This document shows, in pieces, positions 8,541 through 18,444 of a DNA stretch of 64,000 nucleotides. The first letter of the stretch is position 1; every line of letters starts with the position of its first letter. Position numbers and translations under genes: made by a program. Origin of the DNA: Paraburkholderia sp. BL9I2N2 (GTDB lineage: Bacteria; Pseudomonadota; Gammaproteobacteria; Burkholderiales; Burkholderiaceae); the NCBI RefSeq assembly GCF_004339745.1, contig NZ_SMGP01000001.1, positions 4,712,001 through 4,776,000 of the forward strand, in the 5' to 3' direction. The notes beneath the pieces were generated by a model. The model ran no database searches, was not told the origin of the DNA, and worked only from the letters and a program-made list of their open reading frames with translations.

Positions 8541-9804
8541 ATGGATAAACTCGTCATTGAAGGTGGCTACCCGCTGTCGGGTGAAGTCGTCGTCTCGGGT
8601 GCGAAGAATGCGGCGTTGCCGATTCTGTGCGCGAGTCTGCTCAGCGCGGAGCCGGTGCATCTGGAAAACGTGCCCGACTTGCAGGACGTGCGCACGATGC
8701 TCAAGCTGCTCGGCCAGATGGGCGTGCAGATCGAGAGCGGGGACGGGCGTGTGTCGCTGAACGCGTCGAAGGTCGATAACCTCGTCGCGCCGTACGAGAT
8801 GGTGAAGACCATGCGTGCGTCGATCCTCGTGCTCGGCCCGCTGGTCGCGCGCTTCGGTCACGCGCGTGTTTCGCTGCCGGGTGGCTGCGCGATCGGCGCG
8901 CGTCCGGTGGATCAGCACATCAAAGGCCTGCAGGCCATGGGCGCCGAGATCACGATCGAGCACGGCTTCATCGAGGCGCGCGCGAAGCGTCTGAAGGGGG
9001 CGCGCATCGTCACCGACATGATCACCGTGACCGGCACCGAAAACCTGCTGATGGCCGCCGTGCTGGCCGAAGGCGAAACCGTCATCGAGAACGCGGCGCG
9101 TGAGCCGGAAGTCGGCGACCTTGCGCATCTGCTGGTCGAGATGGGCGCGAACATCGAAGGCATCGGCACGGACCGTCTCGTGATCCAGGGCGTCGACAAG
9201 CTGCATGGCGCGAAGCACACGGTGATTCCGGACCGGATCGAAGCCGGCACGTTCCTGTGCGCGGTGGCGGCAGCCGGTGGCGATGTCACGTTGCGCAAAG
9301 TGCGTCCGCTGATTCTCGAAGCGGTCACCGAAAAGCTGCGCGAAGCCGGCGTCACGATCGAAGAGGGCGACGACTGGATGCGCGTGCGCAATGGACAAGC
9401 GGCCGAGCGCGGTCACGTTCCGCACCTCCGAATACCCGGCGTTCCCGACCGACATGCAGGCGCAGTTCATGGCGCTGAACACGATCGCGACGGGCACCTC
9501 GCAGGTCGTCGAAACGATCTTCGAAAACCGCTTCATGCACGTGCAGGAACTGAACCGTCTCGGCGCCAACATCACGATCGACGGCAACACCGCGCTCGTG
9601 ACCGGTGTCGACCAGCTGTCCGGCGCGAAGGTGATGGCGACCGATCTGCGCGCGTCCGCGAGTCTCGTGATCGCCGCCTTGCGCGCCGACGGTGAAACGC
9701 TGATCGACCGGATCTATCACCTCGACCGCGGTTACGACCGGATGGAAACCAAACTCACCGCCATCGGCGCGAAGGTGCGCCGGGTCTCGGGGAGCCAGGC
9801 ATGA
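8541..9804 (+). pseudogene. murA: murA, UDP-GlcNAc enolpyruvyl transferase, broken by a +1 frameshift
   Basis: MurA makes the first committed step of peptidoglycan synthesis and is the fosfomycin target. The first 283 codons read normally, with the catalytic Cys in LPGGCAIGARPVDQHI. At codon 284 the frame is lost; the remaining third reads on in the next frame, from RPSAVTFRTSEYPAFPTDMQ to the stop at 9804. Removing one A of the pair at 9390-9391 restores a 420-residue protein, equal to the E. coli length of 419. The stop overlaps the hisG start by ATGA. Because murA is essential and the two halves fit exactly, a sequence error is more likely than true loss, but I cannot exclude a real mutation with a second murA copy. 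Confidence 0.9.
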
Positions 9805-10499
9805 GCGCCATGGCGCAAACTTCGTCGTCGCCGGCGGTGAGCGCACCGCTCACGCTGGCGTTGTCGAAAGGGCGTATCTTCGAGGAGACCTTGCCGCTGC
9901 TCGCCGCAGCCGGCATCGAAGTGGCCGAAGACCCGGAAACCTCGCGCAAGCTGATCCTGCCAACTACCGACGCGAACCTGCGCGTGATCATCGTGCGCGC
10001 CACCGACGTGCCGACCTATGTCGAATACGGCGCGGCCGACTTCGGCGTGGCGGGCAAGGACGTGCTGCTCGAACACGGCGGCAGCGGCCTGTATCAGCCG
10101 GTCGACCTGGATATTGCGCGTTGCCGCATGTCGGTCGCGGTCGCCGCCGGTTTCGATTATGCGAATGCGGTGCGCCAGGGCGCCCGTTTGCGGGTGGCGA
10201 CCAAGTACGTTGAAACCGCCCGTGAGCATTTTGCCGCCAAGGGCGTGCACGTCGATCTGATCAAGCTGTATGGTTCGATGGAACTGGCACCGCTGGTCGG
10301 TCTCGCCGATGCGATCGTCGACCTGGTGAGCTCGGGCAATACCTTGCGCGCCAACAATCTGGTCGAGGTGGAGGAGATCATGCAGATTTCGTCGCGCCTC
10401 GTTGTGAATCAGGCGGCGCTGAAGCTCAAGCGCGCCGCGTTGCGGCCGATTCTCGACGCGTTCGAACGCGCGTCGAAAGCCGGCGCCGCAACGGCCTGA
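9801..10499 (+). CDS. hisG: ATP phosphoribosyltransferase, short form HisG
   Basis: HisG joins ATP and PRPP in the first step of histidine synthesis. The protein has LTLALSKGRIFEETLPLLAA, the DVPTYVEYGAADFGVAGKD segment, and the PRPP loop VDLVSSGNTLRANNLVEVE. At 232 residues (229 from the ATG at 9810) it lacks the C-terminal regulatory domain, so it is the short form that needs a HisZ partner; no hisZ is present in this window. It begins the contiguous his gene run and overlaps the end of murA. Confidence 0.95.
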   Translation: MSAMAQTSSSPAVSAPLTLALSKGRIFEETLPLLAAAGIEVAEDPETSRKLILPTTDANLRVIIVRATDVPTYVEYGAADFGVAGKDVLLEHGGSGLYQPVDLDIARCRMSVAVAAGFDYANAVRQGARLRVATKYVETAREHFAAKGVHVDLIKLYGSMELAPLVGLADAIVDLVSSGNTLRANNLVEVEEIMQISSRLVVNQAALKLKRAALRPILDAFERASKAGAATA

Positions 10500-10552
10500 T
10501 CGTGTCAGTGTGACCACGTTCTAAAGCGCGCCTTACCGAAACGGATACCCGT

Positions 10553-11875
10553 ATGTCTATCAAGATTCGCAAACTCGATTCCACCGCTCCCGACTTCCAG
10601 AAGTCGCTGCACGCGGTGCTCGCGTTCGAGGCGAGCGAAGACGAAGCAATCGAGCGCTCGGTCGCGCAGATTCTGAACGACGTGAAGGCGCGCGGCGACG
10701 CTGCGGTGCTCGAGTACACGAAGCGCTTCGACCGTGTCGAGGCGAAGAGCGTCGACGCGCTCGAACTGCCGATGTCGGAACTGGAAGCGGCGCTCGAAAG
10801 CCTCGAGCCGAAGCGCCGTGCGGCGCTCGAAGCGGCGGCGGCGCGGGTGCGTGGTTACCACGAGAAGCAGAAGATCGAATGCGGCAGCCATAGCTGGCAG
10901 TACACGGAAGCCGACGGCACCGTGCTCGGCCAGAAGGTCACGCCGCTGGATCGCGCGGGTATCTACGTGCCGGGCGGCAAGGCGGCGTATCCGTCGTCGG
11001 TGCTGATGAACGCGATTCCGGCGCGGGTGGCCGGCGTGCGTGAAATCGTCATGGTCGTGCCGACGCCGGACGGTGTGAAGAATCCGCTGGTGCTCGCGGC
11101 CGCGCTGCTGGGCGGCGTGGACCGCGTGTTCACGATCGGCGGCGCGCAGGCGGTCGGCGCGCTGGCCTACGGCACGGCAAGCATTCCCGCGGTCGACAAG
11201 ATCTGCGGTCCCGGCAACGCGTACGTCGCATCGGCCAAACGCCGGGTGTTCGGCACGGTCGGCATCGACATGATCGCCGGGCCGTCGGAAATCCTCGTGT
11301 TGTGCGACGGCACCACGGACCCGCGCTGGGTCGCGATGGACCTGTTCTCGCAAGCCGAGCACGACGAGCTCGCGCAGTCCATTCTGCTGTGCCCGGACGA
11401 CGCGTTCATCGGCCGCGTGAAAGACGCGATCGACGAACTGCTGCCCACCATGCCGCGCCGCGACGTGATCCGCGCGTCGCTGGAAGGCCGCGGCGCGCTG
11501 GTCAAGGTGCGCGATATGGAGCAAGCCTGCGCGATCGCCAACGACATCGCCCCGGAACACCTCGAAATCTCCGCGCTGGAGCCGCATCAGTGGGGCCAAC
11601 TGATCCGCCATGCCGGCGCGATCTTCCTCGGCCGCTACACCAGTGAAAGCCTCGGCGACTACTGCGCGGGGCCGAATCACGTTTTGCCTACGTCTCGTAC
11701 CGCACGGTTCTCGTCTCCTTTGGGCGTCTATGATTTCTTTAAGCGTTCAAGCGTGATCGAGGTCAGCGCGGAAGGCGCGCAGACGCTCGGCGAGATCGCC
11801 GCCGAGCTCGCTTACGGCGAAGGCCTGCAGGCGCATGCCCGCAGCGCCGAATACCGGATGCGGCAAACCGGCTGA
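10553..11875 (+). CDS. hisD: Histidinol dehydrogenase
   Basis: HisD oxidises histidinol to histidine in two NAD-linked steps using a bound zinc ion. The 440-residue protein shows DRAGIYVPGGKAAYPSSVL, CGPGNAYVASAKRRVFG, DMIAGPSEILVLCDG, the QAEHDELAQSILL segment with metal ligands and APEHLEI. The N-terminus (IKIRKLDSTAPDF) fits the family. It follows hisG by 53 bases and precedes a 179-base gap before hisC that contains a hairpin. Confidence 0.96.
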   Translation: MSIKIRKLDSTAPDFQKSLHAVLAFEASEDEAIERSVAQILNDVKARGDAAVLEYTKRFDRVEAKSVDALELPMSELEAALESLEPKRRAALEAAAARVRGYHEKQKIECGSHSWQYTEADGTVLGQKVTPLDRAGIYVPGGKAAYPSSVLMNAIPARVAGVREIVMVVPTPDGVKNPLVLAAALLGGVDRVFTIGGAQAVGALAYGTASIPAVDKICGPGNAYVASAKRRVFGTVGIDMIAGPSEILVLCDGTTDPRWVAMDLFSQAEHDELAQSILLCPDDAFIGRVKDAIDELLPTMPRRDVIRASLEGRGALVKVRDMEQACAIANDIAPEHLEISALEPHQWGQLIRHAGAIFLGRYTSESLGDYCAGPNHVLPTSRTARFSSPLGVYDFFKRSSVIEVSAEGAQTLGEIAAELAYGEGLQAHARSAEYRMRQTG

Positions 11876-11899
11876 GCGCGGTTGATCCGACGCTGAAAC

Positions 11900-11932
11900 C
11901 GCGGGCACGCGGGCATCGAGCCGGTGCCCGCG
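11900..11932 (+). other. Intergenic hairpin with two alternative pairings between hisD and hisC
   Basis: The sequence GTGCCCGCG at 11924-11932 can pair with either CGCGGGCAC at 11900-11908 or CGCGGGCA at 11908-11915. The second choice leaves a 9-base loop. No run of T follows, so it is not a standard terminator. It may set mRNA stability inside the his transcript. Confidence 0.35.
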
Positions 11933-12054
11933 AACGCCGGCGACGGATTGCGCGCGGTTCTCCGTTTAATAAAGACAACACAGACCAACCTGGGGCGGCC
12001 CGCATGCCGCCGACGCCGGGCCGGCGTTCCCCCCGCGGCCCGCTCACCTGACCT

Positions 12055-13125
12055 ATGACGACACCTCAAGACATCATCCGCCGCGACGTGCTCGCGATGA
12101 CGAGCTATCCGGTCCCCGACGCCACGGGCTACATCAAGCTCGACGCGATGGAAAATCCGTTCACGCTGCCGCCGGTGCTGGCCGCGCATCTGGGCGAGCA
12201 CCTGGCCGGCATCGCGCTGAATCGCTATCCGGCGCCGCGTCCGGATGCGTTGATCGAGAAGATCAAGCGTGTGATGGGCGTGCCGGCCGGCTGCGACGTG
12301 CTGCTCGGCAACGGCTCGGATGAAATCATCAGCATGGTGTCGGTCGCGTGCGCGCAGCCGGGCGCCAAGGTGCTCGCGCCGGTGCCGGGCTTCGTGATGT
12401 ATCAGATGTCGGCGAAGCTGGCGAATCTCGAGTTCATCGGCGTGCCGCTGCAAGCGGACTTCACGCTCAACACCGAAGCGATGCTGGCCGCCATCGCCGA
12501 GCACCAGCCGGCGATCATCTATCTTGCCTACCCGAACAACCCGACCGGCACGTTGTACGACGACGCCGACATGGAACGCATCATCGCTGCGGCAACCAGG
12601 AGCCTCGTGGTGATCGACGAGGCTTACCAGCCGTTCGCGCAGAAAAGCTGGTTGCCGCGCGCCGACGCGTTCGACAACGTCGTCGTGATGCGGACGGTGT
12701 CCAAGCTCGGCCTCGCCGGGATCCGTCTCGGCTACCTGGTCGGCAAACCGGGCTGGCTGACCGAATTCGACAAAGTGCGGCCGCCGTACAACACCAACGT
12801 GCTCACGCAAGCCGCCGCCGATTTCCTGCTCGACCACGTCGACGTGCTCGACTCGCAAGCCGCGCAATTGCGCGACGAACGTACGAAACTGGCGCACGCG
12901 GTGTCCCAATTACCGGGCGCCGAAGTGTTCCCGAGCGCCGGTAATTTCCTGCTGGTGCGCGTACCCGACGCGTCGGTGCTGTTCGAAACGCTACTGACGG
13001 CGCGGGTTCTGATCAAAAACGTGAGTAAAATGCATGCATTGCTGGCCAATTGCGTGCGTTTGACCGTCGGTTCGCCGGAAGAAAACGCCCAACTGATCGC
13101 TGCACTGAAACTCGTGCTGAACTGA
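12055..13125 (+). CDS. hisC: Histidinol-phosphate aminotransferase
   Basis: HisC is a PLP enzyme that converts imidazole-acetol phosphate and glutamate to histidinol phosphate. The 356-residue class I/II aminotransferase has LGNGSDEIISM, the AYPNNPTGT motif, the VVIDEAYQPF strand, and the PLP lysine in VSKLGLAGIRLGYLVG. Its position between hisD and hisB supports the histidine role over other aminotransferases of the same fold. Confidence 0.95.
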   Translation: MTTPQDIIRRDVLAMTSYPVPDATGYIKLDAMENPFTLPPVLAAHLGEHLAGIALNRYPAPRPDALIEKIKRVMGVPAGCDVLLGNGSDEIISMVSVACAQPGAKVLAPVPGFVMYQMSAKLANLEFIGVPLQADFTLNTEAMLAAIAEHQPAIIYLAYPNNPTGTLYDDADMERIIAAATRSLVVIDEAYQPFAQKSWLPRADAFDNVVVMRTVSKLGLAGIRLGYLVGKPGWLTEFDKVRPPYNTNVLTQAAADFLLDHVDVLDSQAAQLRDERTKLAHAVSQLPGAEVFPSAGNFLLVRVPDASVLFETLLTARVLIKNVSKMHALLANCVRLTVGSPEENAQLIAALKLVLN

Positions 13126-13240
13126 ACGGCGTGCCGAACGGCCGCGCAAGCGTTTTCCCATATTGCGGAAAAGCGCGCGTGGCCCGCCGTTTTCCCATCC
13201 CACCTACCTATCGCTTTCTAGCTAGATTCGAGGAATTACC

Positions 13241-13828
13241 ATGCGCCTTGCGGAAGTCGTTCGCAACACCAGCGAAACGCAGATCCGTGTGAAGATCAAT
13301 CTGGACGGCACCGGTCAGCAAAAGCTGGCCACCGGTGTGCCGTTTCTGGACCACATGCTCGACCAGATCGCGCGGCATGGATTGTTCGACCTCGAAATCG
13401 AAGCGCATGGCGACCTGCATATCGACGACCATCACACGGTCGAAGACACCGGGATCACGCTCGGCCAGGCCGTCGCGAAAGCGATCGGCGACCGCAAGGG
13501 CATCCGCCGCTACGGTCATTCCTACGTGCCGCTCGACGAAGCGCTGTCGCGCGTCGTGATCGATTTTTCCGGCCGTCCGGGCCTCGAATTCCATGTGCCG
13601 TTCACGCGCGCGCGCATCGGCACGTTCGACGTCGATCTGTCCATCGAGTTTTTCCGCGGCTTCGTGAATCATGCCGGCGTCACGCTGCATATCGACAACC
13701 TGCGCGGCCTGAACGCCCACCATCAGATGGAAACGGTATTCAAGGCGTTCGGGCGTGCGTTGCGCATGGCCACCGAACTGGACGAACGCGCGGCGGGGCA
13801 GATTCCATCGACCAAGGGCAGCCTTTAA
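13241..13828 (+). CDS. hisB: Imidazoleglycerol-phosphate dehydratase
   Basis: This is the monofunctional 195-residue HisB, without the phosphatase domain fused in enterobacteria. The manganese-binding repeats are present: DHMLDQIARHGLFDL, DDHHTVEDTGI, and the second copy NAHHQMETVFKAFGRALR. The RBS GAGGAA lies about 5 bases before the ATG. Histidinol-phosphate phosphatase must therefore be encoded elsewhere. Confidence 0.96.
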   Translation: MRLAEVVRNTSETQIRVKINLDGTGQQKLATGVPFLDHMLDQIARHGLFDLEIEAHGDLHIDDHHTVEDTGITLGQAVAKAIGDRKGIRRYGHSYVPLDEALSRVVIDFSGRPGLEFHVPFTRARIGTFDVDLSIEFFRGFVNHAGVTLHIDNLRGLNAHHQMETVFKAFGRALRMATELDERAAGQIPSTKGSL

Positions 13829-13918
13829 GCGCTCACTAGCCGGCTCGTTGGCCGGCTCATTGGCCAACTCACTTACCAGGACCGGGACCAGCGCCGATGC
13901 GCTCGCGCCCGGTGTGCG

Positions 13919-14539
13919 ATGGACATTCTGAAGTCGTTTATTTCGCTGCTGGCACTGATCAACCCGGTCGGCGCGATCCCGTTCTTCATGAGCCTGACGG
14001 CGAATCAGAGCGATGCCGAGCGGCGTAGAACCATTCGCATTGCGGCGATTTCGGTGTTCTGCGTGATCACGATCACCACGCTGCTCGGGCAGCAGATCAT
14101 CAGCTTCTTCGGTATTTCGGTCGGCTCGCTCGAAGTGGGCGGCGGGATCATCATGCTGCTCATGGCGATCAACATGCTGAACGCGCAGATCGGCAACAGC
14201 CGTTCGACGCCGGAAGAGCGCCATGAAGCCGAGCAGAAGGACAACATCGCGGTCGTGCCGCTGGCGATTCCGCTGTTGACCGGTCCGGGCGCGATCAGCA
14301 CCACGATCATCTACGCGGCCGGCTCGGCGCATTGGTACGACCGGATCAGCCTCGTCGCGATCGGCGCGGTGCTGGCGGCGATCTGCTTTTTTTCGCTGCG
14401 GCTCGCCGAACCGATTGCCCGCTGGGTCGGTCGCACGGGTATCAACATCGGCACGCGGCTTATGGGTTTGATGTTATCGGCGCTGGCGGTGGAATTCATC
14501 GTCGATGGACTGAAGGCATTGCTGCCTAACTTGAAATGA
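13919..14539 (+). CDS. MarC/UPF0056 family membrane protein
   Basis: This 206-residue inner-membrane protein has six hydrophobic helices and the MarC family segments INPVGAIPFFMSLT, FFGISVGSLEVGGGIIMLLM and VPLAIPLLTGPGAISTTII. The family's function is not settled; it was once linked to multiple antibiotic resistance but that link was withdrawn. It lies inside the his run, its stop overlapping the hisH start by ATGA, so it must be translated from the his mRNA. No role in histidine synthesis is known. Confidence 0.88.
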   Translation: MDILKSFISLLALINPVGAIPFFMSLTANQSDAERRRTIRIAAISVFCVITITTLLGQQIISFFGISVGSLEVGGGIIMLLMAINMLNAQIGNSRSTPEERHEAEQKDNIAVVPLAIPLLTGPGAISTTIIYAAGSAHWYDRISLVAIGAVLAAICFFSLRLAEPIARWVGRTGINIGTRLMGLMLSALAVEFIVDGLKALLPNLK

Positions 14540-15177
14540 AAACTTCGATAGCGATTGTGGATTACGGAATGGGCAACCTGCGTTCGGTGGCCCAGGCACT
14601 GCGCAAAGCTGCGCCGGAAGCGGACGTGGCGATCGTCGACCAGCCTGAAGCGATTCGCGCGGCCGACCGCGTCGTGCTGCCCGGCCAGGGCGCGATGCCC
14701 GACTGCATGCGCAGCCTGGCCGAATCCGGCCTGCAGGAAGCGGTGATTGAAGCGTCGCGCAGCAAGCCGCTGATGGGCGTATGCGTCGGCGAGCAGATGC
14801 TGTTCGACTGGAGCGCGGAGGGCGGCACGCCCGGCTTGGGCCTCTTGCCCGGCAAAGTGCTGCGCTTCGACCTGGAAGGCCAGTTGCAGGACGACGGTTC
14901 GCGCTTCAAAGTCCCGCAAATGGGCTGGAACCGCGTGCGCCAGGCGCAGCCGCACCCACTGTGGGAGGGCGTCGCGGACAACGCCTTCTTCTACTTCGTG
15001 CACAGTTATTACGTGGTGCCGGACAACGCCGCCCATACCTCGGGCGAAACGGTGTACGGTGTGCCCTTTACCTCGGCGGTGGCGCGGGATAACATCTTCG
15101 CGACCCAATTCCACCCGGAAAAGAGCGCCGAAGCGGGGCTGCGCGTGTATCGCAACTTCGTGCACTGGAACCCGTGA
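14536..15177 (+). CDS. hisH: Imidazole glycerol phosphate synthase glutaminase subunit
   Basis: HisH releases ammonia from glutamine and channels it to HisF. The 213-residue class I glutaminase has IAIVDYGMGNLRSV at the N-terminus, the nucleophile Cys in LMGVCVGEQMLF, and His/Glu of the triad in ATQFHPEKSAEAG. The ATG overlaps the marC-family stop. hisA follows after 214 bases in which I see no gene. Confidence 0.96.
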   Translation: MKTSIAIVDYGMGNLRSVAQALRKAAPEADVAIVDQPEAIRAADRVVLPGQGAMPDCMRSLAESGLQEAVIEASRSKPLMGVCVGEQMLFDWSAEGGTPGLGLLPGKVLRFDLEGQLQDDGSRFKVPQMGWNRVRQAQPHPLWEGVADNAFFYFVHSYYVVPDNAAHTSGETVYGVPFTSAVARDNIFATQFHPEKSAEAGLRVYRNFVHWNP

Positions 15178-15391
15178 GCGCCTTTCTTCATCCTGTTGCC
15201 ATGCGCCGTTTCGCCACAAGCGGAGCGTGTGCCGCGCGCCGCAATCGCAACATCACGATTTCGCTCACCCACGACGCCGCGCAAGGGCGTCGAAAGAGTT
15301 GTACTAAACTAGCGAAACGGCGCCCCGGCGGGCTGGACCACCAGCCGCCGCCGCCGACCTTCAACCCCTTCCCAGACAACACCCGATTGCT

Positions 15392-16144
15392 ATGCTGCTG
15401 ATTCCCGCCATCGACCTGAAAGACGGTCAGTGTGTACGCCTCAAACAGGGCGATATGGACCAGGCGACGATATTTTCCGAGGAACCGGCGGCGATGGCCC
15501 GACATTGGGTCGATCGCGGTGCCCGGCGTCTGCACCTCGTCGACCTGAATGGCGCGTTCGCCGGCAAGCCGAAGAATGAAGACGCGATTCGCGCGATCAT
15601 CGAGGAAGTGGGCGGCGAGATTCCCGTGCAGCTGGGCGGCGGCATCCGCGACCTGAACACGATCGAGCGCTATCTGGACGACGGTTTGTCGTACGTGATC
15701 ATCGGCACGGCGGCGGTGAAGAATCCCGGCTTCCTGCAGGATGCCTGCACGGCGTTCGGCGGCCATATCATCGTCGGGCTGGATGCGAAAGACGGCAAGG
15801 TCGCGACCGACGGCTGGAGCAAGCTGACCGGCCACGAAGTGGCCGATCTCGCGCGCAAGTTCGAGGACTACGGCTGCGAGTCGATCATCTACACCGATAT
15901 CGGCCGTGACGGCATGCTTCAGGGCATCAACATCGAAGCGACGGTGCGCCTTGCGCGCGCGGTGAAGATTCCGGTGATCGCGAGCGGTGGCTTGTCCAAC
16001 CTCGCCGACATCGAATCGCTGTGCGAAGTCGAAGACGAAGGCATCGAAGGCGTGATCTGCGGCCGGGCGATTTACTCGGGCGATCTCGACTTCGCGGCGG
16101 CGCAAACCCTCGCGGACCGGCTGCGCGAATCGGACGACGCTTAA
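15392..16144 (+). CDS. hisA: Phosphoribosylformimino-AICAR-P isomerase
   Basis: HisA is the TIM-barrel isomerase that opens the ribose ring of ProFAR. The 250-residue protein shows the two catalytic Asp residues in LLIPAIDLKDGQCVRL and YTDIGRDGMLQG, plus phosphate sites QLGGGIRD and IASGGLSN. Length is normal. It sits in the usual order hisH-hisA-hisF. Confidence 0.96.
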   Translation: MLLIPAIDLKDGQCVRLKQGDMDQATIFSEEPAAMARHWVDRGARRLHLVDLNGAFAGKPKNEDAIRAIIEEVGGEIPVQLGGGIRDLNTIERYLDDGLSYVIIGTAAVKNPGFLQDACTAFGGHIIVGLDAKDGKVATDGWSKLTGHEVADLARKFEDYGCESIIYTDIGRDGMLQGINIEATVRLARAVKIPVIASGGLSNLADIESLCEVEDEGIEGVICGRAIYSGDLDFAAAQTLADRLRESDDA

Positions 16145-16297
16145 GGGTCGTTCAAGCGGCGTCGCGTTTGGCTCATCATTCGCGCAGAGGCGCCTCAGGG
16201 CGCCCGGCGCGCGCGGCTCGCCGCGCCGGCACTGTGCCGTTCGTCTGAAATTCAAAGCGAGCGGCCTCATCAGCGGTATTGGCAGAATTGCAAGATC

Positions 16298-17071
<774 letters not shown>

Positions 17072-17072
17072 C

Positions 17073-17483
17073 GTGGTGAATCCCTCGGCAGTCAATTGGC
17101 TCGACAAGGTCAGGTGGGACGCGAACGGCCTTGTGCCGGTGATCGCGCAGGAGGCGTCGACGAACGACGTGCTGATGTTCGCGTGGATGAACCGCGAAGC
17201 CTTGGCCAAGACCATCGAAACGAACCGCGCGGTGTATTTCTCGCGCTCGCGTCAGCGTCTGTGGTTCAAGGGCGAAGAGTCCGGCCATGTGCAGCATGTG
17301 CACGAGGTGCGGCTCGATTGCGACGAAGACGTCGTGCTGCTGAAAGTGGAGCAGGTGTCGGGCATTGCCTGTCACACCGGCCGCCACTCGTGCTTTTTCC
17401 AGAAATTCGAAGGCGCGGTGGACGATGGCGACTGGGTCGCCGTCGATCCCGTGCTGAAAGACCCCGAACACATCTACAAATGA
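17073..17483 (+). CDS. hisI: Phosphoribosyl-AMP cyclohydrolase
   Basis: HisI opens the adenine ring of PR-AMP with zinc and magnesium. This 136-residue form is separate from HisE. It has LMFAWMNREALAKTIE, YFSRSRQRLWFKGEESGH, the metal-binding LDCDEDVVLL and the zinc cysteines in IACHTGRHSCFF. The start is GTG at 17073, with a second GTG next to it. It overlaps hisE by ATGA. Confidence 0.95.
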   Translation: MVNPSAVNWLDKVRWDANGLVPVIAQEASTNDVLMFAWMNREALAKTIETNRAVYFSRSRQRLWFKGEESGHVQHVHEVRLDCDEDVVLLKVEQVSGIACHTGRHSCFFQKFEGAVDDGDWVAVDPVLKDPEHIYK

Positions 17484-17875
17484 CGCAATCCACGCAAACC
17501 ACGTCGTCCGACCCCGCGACCACGAATGACACGCTGCTGCGCCTCGCGGCGATCATCGACAGCCGCAAGGGCGGCGATCCGGACGTGTCGTACGTGTCGC
17601 GCCTGTTCCACAAGGGCGACGACGCGGTGCTGAAGAAGATCGGCGAAGAAGCCACCGAGGTCGTGCTGGCCGCCAAGGATGCGCGCCACGGCGGCGCGCC
17701 GAAGGCGCTGGTCGGCGAAGTCGCGGACCTGTGGTTTCACTGCCTCGTGATGCTGTCGCACTTCGATCTGAGCCCGGCGGACGTGCTCGCCGAGCTGGAG
17801 CGCCGCGAAGGCATGTCGGGCATCGAGGAGAAGGCGCTACGCAAGAGCCGCGACCGCGAGCAGAACGGCGACTGA
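17480..17875 (+). CDS. hisE: Phosphoribosyl-ATP pyrophosphohydrolase
   Basis: HisE removes pyrophosphate from PR-ATP. The 131-residue MazG-like helical protein shows KKIGEEATEVVLAAKDARHG and VGEVADLWFHCLVML with the acidic metal ligands. The ATG overlaps the hisI stop, which marks the start even though the frame is open for 128 codons upstream. It is the last his gene here. Confidence 0.95.
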   Translation: MTQSTQTTSSDPATTNDTLLRLAAIIDSRKGGDPDVSYVSRLFHKGDDAVLKKIGEEATEVVLAAKDARHGGAPKALVGEVADLWFHCLVMLSHFDLSPADVLAELERREGMSGIEEKALRKSRDREQNGD

Positions 17876-17967
17876 TCGTCGTTGGGCCGCTCGCGTCTTG
17901 AAGTGGGGAGCACCGGCGCCCATATTGCACTGAACGCATCTGATCGCATCCTTGGGAGGACGCAAGC

Positions 17968-18363
17968 ATGGAACAGTCGCACGAAAGCTATCCGCCGCCG
18001 GTCTATCGCAATGCTATCGAGCCAGAGCGCGAACGCAGCCTGCGCACGCTCACCCACGTTCTGTACGCGCTGTATGCGGTCCACTGGCTGACAGGCGGCC
18101 TGACGATCCTGATCGCGATCATCATCAACTACGTGAAGCGGCCCGACGTGGCGGGCACGCCGTACGAAGCCCATTTCGAGTGGCAGATCCGCTCCTTCTG
18201 GATGGCCTTGCTGGGTTATGCGATCGGCGGCGTGCTGCTGTTCGTGGTGATCGGCATTCCGGTCCTGTGGGCCGTGAGCATCTGGATGTTGTACCGTATT
18301 ATCAAAGGCTGGCTGTATCTGTACGATAACAAGCCGCTCGCGAATCCGCGTGCCTGGTTCTGA
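17968..18363 (+). CDS. Small DUF4870-like membrane protein
   Basis: This 131-residue protein has a charged N-terminus and three hydrophobic stretches (about residues 28-52, 72-92 and 92-112), ending in a basic YNKPLANPRAWF-type tail. The pattern fits the DUF4870 family of small integral membrane proteins of unknown function. A GGGAGG site lies about 9 bases before the start. It lies between hisE and the HIT gene, on the way to tatABC. Confidence 0.75.
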   Translation: MEQSHESYPPPVYRNAIEPERERSLRTLTHVLYALYAVHWLTGGLTILIAIIINYVKRPDVAGTPYEAHFEWQIRSFWMALLGYAIGGVLLFVVIGIPVLWAVSIWMLYRIIKGWLYLYDNKPLANPRAWF

Positions 18364-18444
18364 GTTTCGTCCGACGGTTGCCGGGCCTGACACGAATCGC
18401 GCCGCGTACGGTTCGCGCTTCAGCCATACTGTGTCAGGAATACG

